Shown: one piece after another, positions 7,622-14,767 of the stretch
How the letters are laid out: each line of letters starts with the position of its first letter
Position numbering within the stretch: position 1 is the first letter of the stretch
Origin: Streptosporangiales bacterium
Lineage (GTDB): Bacteria; Actinomycetota; Actinomycetes; Streptosporangiales; WHSR01
Direction of reading: 5' to 3'
Assembly: GCA_009379995.1 (NCBI GenBank)
Contig: WHSR01000008.1
Location: 43,507-107,506 of the forward strand
Length of the DNA stretch: 64,000 bases
Position numbers and translations under genes: made by a program
The notes under the pieces: model-generated
The model's database searches: none
What the model was told of the DNA's origin: nothing
What the model saw: only the letters and a program-made list of their open reading frames with translations

Positions 7622-9301
7622 TCAGATCCCCGTCGTCGTCCTCGGGTAGGCGACATCGGGATCGGTAGCGATGTTGACTAGGTACGGCACACCTGCCCCG
7701 AAGGCGCGTCGCAGGGCCGGCCCGATGTCGGCCGGCTTCGTCACCAGCTCGCCGGCCCCGCCCAGCGCGCGGGCCACCCCGTCGTAGCGGCACTGGGGCT
7801 GCAGCTCGGCCGCGACGTCGTAGCCGTACACCGCCCGCATCGGATGCTTCTCCAGCCCCCAAATGCCGTTGTTGCCGCAGATCATCACGACCGGCAGCCG
7901 GTGCCGGACCAGGGTGTCCACGTCCATCAGCGACAGGCCCGCGGCGCCGTCCCCGAGCAGCAGCACCACCTGAGCCGACGGCCGGCAGAGCCGGGCCGCC
8001 GCCGCGTAGCCGAGCCCGGTGCCGAGGCAGCCGTACGGGCCTGGGTCGAGCCAGCAGCCGGGACGCTTCGGCTCGACGTACCTGCCGGCGAACGACACGA
8101 AGTCGCCGCCGTCGCCGATCACCACCGCGTCCTCGTCGAGCAGCGGGATCAGCTCGCCGTAGATCCGGGCCGGGTGGATCGGGTCGGCGTCGCTCGCGAG
8201 CAGCTCGCGGTCCCGGTCGGCCGCCGCCTTCGCGGCCTCCCGCAGCTCCTTCAGCCACGCACCGCGGGAGCCGCCCGGCGCGGAAGCCCGGCCCGACCGC
8301 CGGGCCGCCTCGACGAGCCCGGTGAGGGCCAGGGTGAGGTCGCCGGCGACCGCGGCGTGCAGCTCGGCGTGGCGGGCGACGCTTTCCGGCGCGTCGGCGA
8401 CGTGTACCACCCTTGCCCTGGGCGCGCCGTCCCGGCCGCCGAACTCCCCGTAGCCGAGCCGGAAGTCCAGCGGCGCCCCGACCACTACCACCAGGTCGGC
8501 CCGGCCGAACGCGACCGAGCGGGCCCGGGTGACCAGCAGCTCGTGGCCGGCCGGCAGGATGCCACGGCCCATGCCGTTGCTGATCACCGGAAGCGCCAGC
8601 TCCTCGGCGGCGTCGCGGGCGGCGTCGGCCGCCCCGTCCATCCACACCTCCGAGCCGAGCACCAGCACCGGCCGCTCGGCGGCGGCGAGCAGCTCGGCGG
8701 CCCGGGCCAGTGCGTCGGGGTCGGGCGCGCGGCGGGCCGCCCCGCCGTCCGGGGGCCCGGACAGGTCGGCCTCGGCGGTGCCGAAGAGCTGCTCGATCGG
8801 TACGTCAAGGAACACCGGCCCGCGGCGCGGGGTCGCGGCGAGCCGCAGACCTTCGTCGACGGCGCCGGCGATGCCGGCGGTCTCCGCGACCGTGGCCGCG
8901 TGTTTGGTGATCGGGGCGAGCATCGGCGGGTGGTCGAGCTCCTGCAGGCTTCCGGCGCCCCAGCGGTACTGCGGCGCCCGGCCGCCCAGCACCAGCACCG
9001 GCGAACCGCTGAAATGCGCGGTGGCGACAGCGCTCATGCCGTTGGTCACCCCGGGGCCCGCGGTGAGCACGGCGAGCCCGGGGGTACGGGTGAGCTTGGC
9101 GGTGGCCTCCGCGGCGAAGACGGCTGTCTGCTCGTGTCGGACGTCCACCAGCCGCATCGGTGGGTCGGCCTTGACGGCGCCGTCGTACAGCGGGAACACG
9201 TGCCCGCCGGACAAGGTGAACATCGTCTCGATGCCGTACCGGCGGGCGGCCGCCACGGCCAGCTCGCCGCCGTGTCCCTCGATTCGCTGCCCCGCGCTCA
9301 C
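7622..9301 (-). CDS. Thiamine diphosphate-dependent enzyme, acetolactate synthase-like
   Basis: A 559-residue protein of the ThDP decarboxylase/ligase family. The N-terminal pyrimidine-binding domain has RHEQTAVFAAEA with the catalytic Glu near residue 57 and LTAGPGVTNGM. The central domain runs to about residue 340. The C-terminal domain has the ThDP/Mg motif GDGAAGLSLMDVDTLVRH...GNN (about residues 447-475). No regulatory IlvN subunit lies nearby, and the partner genes are a HAD hydrolase and a membrane protein, so it is probably not the anabolic acetolactate synthase; oxalyl-CoA decarboxylase, benzoylformate decarboxylase-like and related activities are alternatives. Confidence 0.8.
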   Translation of the reverse strand: MSAGQRIEGHGGELAVAAARRYGIETMFTLSGGHVFPLYDGAVKADPPMRLVDVRHEQTAVFAAEATAKLTRTPGLAVLTAGPGVTNGMSAVATAHFSGSPVLVLGGRAPQYRWGAGSLQELDHPPMLAPITKHAATVAETAGIAGAVDEGLRLAATPRRGPVFLDVPIEQLFGTAEADLSGPPDGGAARRAPDPDALARAAELLAAAERPVLVLGSEVWMDGAADAARDAAEELALPVISNGMGRGILPAGHELLVTRARSVAFGRADLVVVVGAPLDFRLGYGEFGGRDGAPRARVVHVADAPESVARHAELHAAVAGDLTLALTGLVEAARRSGRASAPGGSRGAWLKELREAAKAAADRDRELLASDADPIHPARIYGELIPLLDEDAVVIGDGGDFVSFAGRYVEPKRPGCWLDPGPYGCLGTGLGYAAAARLCRPSAQVVLLLGDGAAGLSLMDVDTLVRHRLPVVMICGNNGIWGLEKHPMRAVYGYDVAAELQPQCRYDGVARALGGAGELVTKPADIGPALRRAFGAGVPYLVNIATDPDVAYPRTTTGI

Positions 9302-9359
9302 GGCACCTCTCTTCCCCTTTCCGCGTCCAGCCCGAAGCTACCGGACGGCGCGGATTCCT

Positions 9360-9375
9360 GGTGACCTTGGTCACC
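9360..9375. promoter_or_regulatory. Perfect palindrome GGTGACC-TT-GGTCACC, possible operator
   Basis: Two 7-bp arms separated by TT, in the 93-bp gap between the divergent ThDP-enzyme and nitrile hydratase genes, 19 bp upstream of the first nitrile hydratase start codon. The symmetry and site suit a dimeric repressor controlling one or both directions. No regulator gene for it is adjacent. Confidence 0.5.
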
Positions 9376-9394
9376 GGGGCGGGGTAGACGTACC

Positions 9395-9676
9395 GTGTCT
9401 CCCGTGAGCAGAGTGCACGACGTCGGCGGGCAGACCGGTTTCGGCCCGGTCTCGCCCGACCTGGACGACAACCAGCCGTTCCACGCCGACTGGGAGGCGC
9501 GGGTCTTCGCGCTCAACACCGCGCTGCGGCGGCGCGGCGTGTTCAACCTCGACGAGATGCGGGACGCCATCGAGCGGATCCCGCCGGAGCAGTACCTGGC
9601 GGCCTCGTACTACGAGCGGTGGCTGCTTGCGGTCGAGATGCTGCTCAGGGAGAAGGGGCTGCTCGCCGATGGGTGA
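9395..9676 (+). CDS. Nitrile hydratase beta-chain N-terminal half (separate subunit)
   Basis: A 93-residue protein matching only the N-terminal helical half of nitrile hydratase beta subunits: VHDVGGQTGFGPV at the start, FHADWEARVFALNTALRRRG, and the ASYYERWL segment near residue 70. It ends where normal beta chains (about 200-230 residues) continue into the SH3-like half, which here is encoded by the next gene overlapping by 8 bp. A GTG at 9404 is an alternative start. The same split is known in thiocyanate hydrolase (SCNase) and toyocamycin nitrile hydratase. It could be confused with an NHase activator, which resembles this half, but the GGxxGFGPV signature favours a structural subunit. 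Confidence 0.82.
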   Translation: MSPVSRVHDVGGQTGFGPVSPDLDDNQPFHADWEARVFALNTALRRRGVFNLDEMRDAIERIPPEQYLAASYYERWLLAVEMLLREKGLLADG

Positions 9677-9959
9677 GGCGCGCTTCGTCGCGGGCGACAA
9701 GGTACGGACCCATACCGTCGACCCGCCCCACCACACCCGGCTGCCGCGGTACATCCGTGGCCAGGTCGGCGAGGTGGTGGAGCCGGAGGGCGCCTGGCCG
9801 CTGCCGGACGACCGCGCCCGGGATCTGCCGGAGTCCCGGGTGGAGACCGTTTACGCCGTCCGGTTTGCCGCCCGTGACCTGTGGGGCGAGGGAACCCACA
9901 GCGTCACGGTCGACCTGTGGGAGTCGTACCTGGAACCGGCGGGGGAGGATGACACATGA
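9669..9959 (+). CDS. Nitrile hydratase beta-chain C-terminal SH3-like half (separate subunit)
   Basis: A 96-residue protein beginning at the ATG inside the end of the upstream gene. It has FVAGDKVRTHTVDPPHHTRLPRY, the SH3-like start of the C-terminal NHase beta domain with the conserved HTR...PRY, then GQVGEVV and a VYAVRF...DLW ending typical of the family. It carries no helical half, so it must pair with the preceding product to make a full beta equivalent. Its stop overlaps the start of the alpha gene (ATGA). All three genes are therefore tightly coupled. Confidence 0.85.
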   Translation: MGEARFVAGDKVRTHTVDPPHHTRLPRYIRGQVGEVVEPEGAWPLPDDRARDLPESRVETVYAVRFAARDLWGEGTHSVTVDLWESYLEPAGEDDT

Positions 9960-10546
9960 GCGAGGACCATGCGAGCACGGCGATCGCGGCGCGGGTGCGC
10001 CGGCTGGAGGAGCGGCTGGTCGACGCGGGAGTGGTGAGCGACGCCGAGCTGGACACGATCCTGAACCGGTTCCTGGCGAAGGCGTCCCCATTGAACGGCG
10101 CGCGGATCGTCGCCCGGGCCTGGGTGGACGAGGGCTTCCGGGAGCGACTGCTCGACGACGCCAACTCCGCCATCAAGGAACTCGGGCTGTCCCTGGGCGG
10201 CGACCACGCGGAGCTGCGGCTCAGGGTCGTCGCCAACACGCAGACCCTGCACAACGTGATCGTGTGCACGCTCTGCTCGTGCTACCCGCTGCAGCTCCTC
10301 GGTCCCTCGCCGAGCTGGTACAAGAGCCTGGCGTACCGCTCCCGCGTCGTCAGGGTGCCCCGGGACGTGCTCGCCGAGTTCGGCCTGCACCTGCCGGACG
10401 ACGTGGAGATCGCCGTGTGGGACTCCAGCGCGGAAAGCCGCTACATGGTGTTGCCGATGCGTCCGCCCGGCACCGAGGACAAGTCCGAGGACGAGCTGGC
10501 TGGCCTGGTCACCCGCGAGGGCCTCATCGGCACCGCCGCCGTCTAG
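9956..10546 (+). CDS. Nitrile hydratase alpha / thiocyanate hydrolase gamma-type subunit
   Basis: A 196-residue metal-binding subunit. The metal claw is VCTLCSCY with Cys at residues 104, 107 and 109 and Ser between the last two; Thr in CTLCSC indicates the cobalt type (iron enzymes have CSLCSC). The next segment, SPSWYKSLAYRSRVVRVPR, is the conserved stretch of the family, and MVLPMRPPGTE near the end is also typical. The segment after the claw reads YPLQLLG rather than the usual PWPVLGLPP-like run, so substrate preference may differ. Gene order (beta halves before alpha) matches cobalt enzymes and SCNase. No separate metallochaperone gene follows. Confidence 0.88.
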   Translation: MSEDHASTAIAARVRRLEERLVDAGVVSDAELDTILNRFLAKASPLNGARIVARAWVDEGFRERLLDDANSAIKELGLSLGGDHAELRLRVVANTQTLHNVIVCTLCSCYPLQLLGPSPSWYKSLAYRSRVVRVPRDVLAEFGLHLPDDVEIAVWDSSAESRYMVLPMRPPGTEDKSEDELAGLVTREGLIGTAAV

Positions 10547-10555
10547 GGAGGCTGG

Positions 10556-11662
10556 TCACCGGCTCTGTGAAGCGGGTCGAGGCGTGTTGGCCCATTCCTC
10601 GAGCTGCTTCACGAAGGTGACGGCGTCGTGCGGCCAGCTGAACAGTTCCTGTGCGGCCCGGTGGCCGCGCCCGCCCATCTCGGTGCGTAGGGCGGGGTCG
10701 TCACGCAGCCGGAGGATGGCCTCGGCTGCGGCGTCCGTGTCCCCGAACGGCACGACGAACCCGCATTCCCGGGCCAGCACGATGCCGGCAGCCACCGGGT
10801 TCGGTGTCGTGACGATGGGGATCCCCCGGGCCATGTATTCGATGATCTTCGTGGGCTGGGAGTGGCGGTAGTTCGCCGCGTCGTGCAGCAGCGAAAGCCC
10901 GGCCAGGGACCCCTCGACCAGCCGCATGGCCTGGTCGTTGGGTACGAACCCGTGCCACCGCAACACGCCGCCGAGGTTGGCGCGGCCGAGCAGCCCCCGG
11001 GTCTCCGGGTCGGCGGTCCCGACGAGCTCGACCACGAGGTCACGCTCGCGCAGCTTGCCGGCGAGGTCGATCATCTCGTGGACACCGCGGACCCGAGAGA
11101 GCTGGCCCACGTAGACCACTCGCGTCTCGCCGGGCGGCGACACCTGGTCGGGTACGTACGTGGAGTTCGGGACGACCGGATGGGGGCGGCGGAACCGTTC
11201 CTGGTACCCCTCCTCGGCGAGCAGCAGGTGGAGCCGGCGCTCGGCGAGCGCCTCCGCGGCCCGCACCAGGGGGCCCAACGCCCTGCGCAGCGGCCGAGGG
11301 ATCCAGTCCTTCGTGACCAGGGCGGCCGCGGTGTCCTCGTGGACGTCCCACGCCACCGGCGGGAGACGACGCGTCAGCGGCAACGTCAGCAGCAGCTCGG
11401 GGTCGTGCAGCAGCATCAGGTCGGCGTCGCCCGCGTGCCGGTTGAGCGCACGCCGGGCCGCGCGGAGCGCGCGGGCCCGGCGGCGATCCGCCGACCGGGG
11501 CAGGTCGACGGGCGTTACCTCGCTCCACGGCGTGACCCGGCAGTCCGTGAACGGCGCCGCGTAGACGACCTCGTGCCCGGCGTCGAGCAGAGCCCTGATC
11601 TGGCGGTGCAGAATGCGAGCGTCCTCGGGGTGATGGACCACCGTACAGACGAGGACGCGCAT
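10556..11662 (-). CDS. Glycosyltransferase, GT4 family
   Basis: A 368-residue GT-B enzyme. The N-terminal domain starts MRVLVCTVVHHPEDARI; the C-terminal nucleotide-sugar domain has VVYVGQLSRVRGVHEMIDLA (about residues 182-201), WHGFVPNDQAMRLVEG, and PTKIIEYMARGIPIVTTP (about residues 269-286) with the family Glu. It is the last gene of a minus-strand operon with the ABC exporter (3 bp downstream of the ATPase stop) and so probably builds the exported glycan. It ends 9 bp from the convergent nitrile hydratase alpha gene. Confidence 0.87.
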   Translation of the reverse strand: MRVLVCTVVHHPEDARILHRQIRALLDAGHEVVYAAPFTDCRVTPWSEVTPVDLPRSADRRRARALRAARRALNRHAGDADLMLLHDPELLLTLPLTRRLPPVAWDVHEDTAAALVTKDWIPRPLRRALGPLVRAAEALAERRLHLLLAEEGYQERFRRPHPVVPNSTYVPDQVSPPGETRVVYVGQLSRVRGVHEMIDLAGKLRERDLVVELVGTADPETRGLLGRANLGGVLRWHGFVPNDQAMRLVEGSLAGLSLLHDAANYRHSQPTKIIEYMARGIPIVTTPNPVAAGIVLARECGFVVPFGDTDAAAEAILRLRDDPALRTEMGGRGHRAAQELFSWPHDAVTFVKQLEEWANTPRPASQSR

Positions 11663-11665
11663 GAC

Positions 11666-12445
11666 CTACTTCCTTCCTTGGCCGAGCCGGCCTTTCCGTC
11701 TGGCCCGTGTGGCCTGCCGGTACGCGTCCAGCACCTCGCCGACGTCGCCCGCCATCCGGATCTGGCCCTGGTCGAGCCACATCGCCCGGTTGCAGCTTCG
11801 CTCGATCTCCGCCAGGTTGTGGCTCACCAAGAGCACCGTCCCCGCCTCGTCGCGGAGCTGACGGATCTTCTCTTCGCTGCGGTCCCGGAACTCGGCGTCG
11901 CCCGTGGCCAGGGCCTCGTCGACGAGCAGGACGCGTCGTGTGGTAGCCGTCGCGATGGCGAAGCGCAGCCGTGCCGCCATGCCGGAGGAGTAGGTCCGCA
12001 TCGGCAGGTTGATGAAGTCGCCGATGTCGGCGAACTCCACGATGTCCTGGTAGCGCTCACGCACCTCCTTCGGGGACAGCCCGAGCGCTAGCCCGCCGAG
12101 GGTCACGTTGCGTTCACCGGAGAGGTCGTTGATCAGCGCCGCGTTGACACCGAGCAGCGCCGGCTGCCCATCCGCGTACACGGCGCCCTTGGCGGGGACC
12201 ACGAGGCCGGCGATGGCGCGCAGCAGCGTGCTCTTGCCGGAGCCGTTGCGGCCGACGACGCCGATGGCCTCGCCCTCGTACCCCACGAAGCTCACCCCGC
12301 GGACGGCTTGGATTCGCCGGGTACCGCGGAGCGGCAGCGCCCGCTTGAGGAACAGCCGTCGTCCCTTGGGTGCGCGCTTGCCGCCGACCAGCACCCGGTA
12401 GGTGACGTGCAGGTCGTCGACGACGAGGGTGGGCGGGCTACTCAC
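11666..12445 (-). CDS. ABC transporter ATPase for polysaccharide/teichoic-type export
   Basis: A 259-residue ATPase with Walker A GRNGSGKST (about residues 63-71), signature TYSSGMAARL and Walker B RVLLVDEAL, followed by the H-loop LVSHN. The long insertion before Walker A (GKRAPKGRRLFLKRALPLRGTRR) and absence of a long Wzt-type carbohydrate-binding C-terminus resemble TagH/RfbE/Wzt exporters. It overlaps the permease gene upstream by 8 bp, so together they form the ABC-2 exporter that flips the lipid-linked glycan across the membrane. Confidence 0.88.
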   Translation of the reverse strand: MSSPPTLVVDDLHVTYRVLVGGKRAPKGRRLFLKRALPLRGTRRIQAVRGVSFVGYEGEAIGVVGRNGSGKSTLLRAIAGLVVPAKGAVYADGQPALLGVNAALINDLSGERNVTLGGLALGLSPKEVRERYQDIVEFADIGDFINLPMRTYSSGMAARLRFAIATATTRRVLLVDEALATGDAEFRDRSEEKIRQLRDEAGTVLLVSHNLAEIERSCNRAMWLDQGQIRMAGDVGEVLDAYRQATRARRKGRLGQGRK

Positions 12446-13475
12446 GGCCGTACCGTTCCTCGGCCTGCCAGAAGAAGAAGTACCCCACGACGAGCGCCAG
12501 CACCGCCCATGCCCCGCCGACGTACCAGGTGAAGGCGTGCGGGGTGAAGTCCCCCAGCACCGCCTGGCGGACCAGGGCGATGTAGGTGTAGATCGGGCTC
12601 AGCTCCACGATCGGCCGCACCGACTCCGGGAACCTGGTGATCTCGTAGAAGATCGCTGACGTGTAGAAGAAGATCCGCATCACGAACGGAAGAAGCTGGG
12701 TGAAGTCCGGTATGTGCGTGGTGATGCGGGCGGTGAAGAAGGCGACCCCGAGGTTGAACACGGCCTGCACGGCCAGCGCCGGGATGACCAGCAGCCAGCT
12801 CCTCGTGATCGGCTCGCCGGTGGCCGCCACGATGACGAACAGCACGGCGATCACCGGCAGCATGCGGAACAGCTGGATGAGCGTCGTGGTGATCGGCAGC
12901 ACGGCCCGGGGGAAGTGCACGGCGCGTACCAGGCCCGCGTTGCCGGTGACCGCCTTGGCGCCCTCGGTGATGGCCCGCGAGGAGAAGGTGAAGATGAACA
13001 CGCCCGACACCACGTACGCCGGCCAGTTGTCCGGCCGCGAGGTGAACAGGATCCCGAACACCGTCGCGTAGACCGCCGCCTGGATCAGCGGGCTGAGGAC
13101 GTTCCACAGCATCCCCAGCCGGTCCTGCTGGTTGCGGGCGATGAAGCGGGAACGCGCCAGCGCCATGGTGAAGTGCCGGCGCTCCCATAGCTGCCGCAGG
13201 TACCTGATCGGCCCCGGGCGTGCCCCGACGCGGCGCAGGCCATGCCGCGCCGCGAACTCGGCGGCCGTGCCCGGAGCCGGAAGGTCCGTGACGTCGCTTG
13301 GCCTGAGGTTGTTGACGCTCGTTTCCACCACGTATCCGCCCGCAGCCTTCGGCTGATCCGCCGCCGACGCGGTTTCGGTCCGTGCTTCGTTTGTGCCCGT
13401 GCGGTCCAGGATCAAGCCTTCCGACGGCGATGCTACTGCCCGTAAGGATGCCGCGCCGACGGATCGTACAGTCAC
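12438..13475 (-). CDS. ABC-2 type polysaccharide export permease
   Basis: A 345-residue protein. The first ~115 residues are polar and variable, with an amphipathic RRHFTMALARSRFIARNQQDRLGMLW segment typical just before helix 1 of Wzm/TagG permeases. Six hydrophobic helices follow (about residues 125-330), ending in a cytoplasmic EERYGRE. The N-terminal extension is longer than in most Wzm/TagG proteins; an internal start further down is possible. It overlaps both neighbours (4 bp with the dehydrogenase, 8 bp with the ATPase), which places it in the glycan operon. Confidence 0.85.
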   Translation of the reverse strand: MTVRSVGAASLRAVASPSEGLILDRTGTNEARTETASAADQPKAAGGYVVETSVNNLRPSDVTDLPAPGTAAEFAARHGLRRVGARPGPIRYLRQLWERRHFTMALARSRFIARNQQDRLGMLWNVLSPLIQAAVYATVFGILFTSRPDNWPAYVVSGVFIFTFSSRAITEGAKAVTGNAGLVRAVHFPRAVLPITTTLIQLFRMLPVIAVLFVIVAATGEPITRSWLLVIPALAVQAVFNLGVAFFTARITTHIPDFTQLLPFVMRIFFYTSAIFYEITRFPESVRPIVELSPIYTYIALVRQAVLGDFTPHAFTWYVGGAWAVLALVVGYFFFWQAEERYGRE

Positions 13476-14728
13476 AGCATCTCAACGCGCTGTCCCTTGA
13501 CTCGCCCCCGCGTATCGAACAGCAGCCGCGCATCGCGGGCCAGCATGTCCGCATCGTAGTCGCTGTGACCCTGCAACAGGATCACCAGATCCGCGGCTGC
13601 CAGTTCGGCGCGTAGATCCACCGCGCGGGCCACCGGTTGGTCGTCGACGATCCATTCGAGCACGTTGGGATCGTGGTAGCGGAGCTCGGCCCCCAGGGCG
13701 TGCAGCCGGCGGGTGATCGGGCGGGCCGGCGACTCGCGTTGGTCGCTGACGTCCGGCTTGTAGGTCACCCCGAGCAGCAGCACTGTGGATCCGCTGACGG
13801 GTTTGCCGTTCCGGTTGAGCAGATCCTGGGCCCGCTGCACAATGTAGGCCGGCATCCGGTGGTTGATCTCTTGGGCGAGCTCGACGAACCGGAACGGATA
13901 CCCCAGTGTGCGCACCTTGTAGGACAGGTAGTTGGGATCGATCGGAATACAGTGACCCCCGACCCCCGGACCCGGGTAGAAGGCCTGGAACCCGAATGGC
14001 TTGGTGCTCGCGCACTCGATGGCGTCCCACAGGTCGATGCCGAGCTCGTGGCAGAAGATCGCCATCTCGTTGACGAGCGCGATGTTGACGTGCCGGTAGG
14101 TGTTTTCCAGCAGCTTGGCCACCTCGGCCTCGCGGGTGCCCTTGGCCTGCACGACCGTGTCCACGAACTTCCCGTAGAAGCTCGCCGCCGTCGCCGCGCA
14201 GCAGGGTGCGTGTCCTCCGACGATCTTCGGGGTGTTGCGAAGTCCGTACACCCGATTCCCCGGGTCGATGCGCTCCGGGGAGAACACCAGGTGAAAGTCG
14301 GTGTCCGCGCTCAGCCCGGACCTCTCCAGGATGGGCCGGACCACCTCCTCCGTGGTACCCGGGTACGTGGTCGACTCCAGGATGACCAGCGTGTTCGGGC
14401 GCAGATGGCGGGCGACGACCTCGGCCGCGCTACGCACCGCGGCCAGATCCGGCCCACCGTCCTGGCTGAGCGGGGTCGGCACACAGATCGCCAGCACCTG
14501 GGCATCGCCGAGAACCGCCTCGTCGCGCGTTGCGACGAAGTCGGCTCCGAGCATCTGCTCGACGTCCTCGTCGGTGACGTCGTCGATGTGAGACCGGCCG
14601 GCGTTCAGTCCGTCGACGACGCGGGGGTCGAGATCGTGGCCGACAACCCGCAGCCCCACGCGCGTCGCTTCGCGAGCGAGGGGCAGACCGACGTAACCGA
14701 GCCCGACGACCGCGAGATCTGTCGGCAC
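13472..14728 (-). CDS. wecC: UDP-N-acetylmannosamine dehydrogenase (nucleotide-sugar dehydrogenase)
   Basis: A 418-residue UDP-sugar 6-dehydrogenase. GLGYVGLPLA at the N-terminus is the NAD-binding loop, ICVPTPL and LESTTYPGTT are conserved dinucleotide-domain segments, and GPGVGGHCIPIDP (about residues 248-260) contains the catalytic Cys. LLGVTYKPDVSDQRESP marks the C-terminal UDP-binding domain. The pattern fits the UDP-ManNAc/GlcNAc dehydrogenase branch rather than UDP-glucose dehydrogenase. A UDP-GlcNAc 2-epimerase (wecB) lies 2 kb away, so the pair would convert UDP-GlcNAc to UDP-ManNAcA. The exact sugar is inference. Confidence 0.82.
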   Translation of the reverse strand: MPTDLAVVGLGYVGLPLAREATRVGLRVVGHDLDPRVVDGLNAGRSHIDDVTDEDVEQMLGADFVATRDEAVLGDAQVLAICVPTPLSQDGGPDLAAVRSAAEVVARHLRPNTLVILESTTYPGTTEEVVRPILERSGLSADTDFHLVFSPERIDPGNRVYGLRNTPKIVGGHAPCCAATAASFYGKFVDTVVQAKGTREAEVAKLLENTYRHVNIALVNEMAIFCHELGIDLWDAIECASTKPFGFQAFYPGPGVGGHCIPIDPNYLSYKVRTLGYPFRFVELAQEINHRMPAYIVQRAQDLLNRNGKPVSGSTVLLLGVTYKPDVSDQRESPARPITRRLHALGAELRYHDPNVLEWIVDDQPVARAVDLRAELAAADLVILLQGHSDYDADMLARDARLLFDTRGRVKGQRVEML

Positions 14729-14767
14729 GGCCCCCTCCTTATGTCCCGATTTCGGTCCCGCTGCTTG

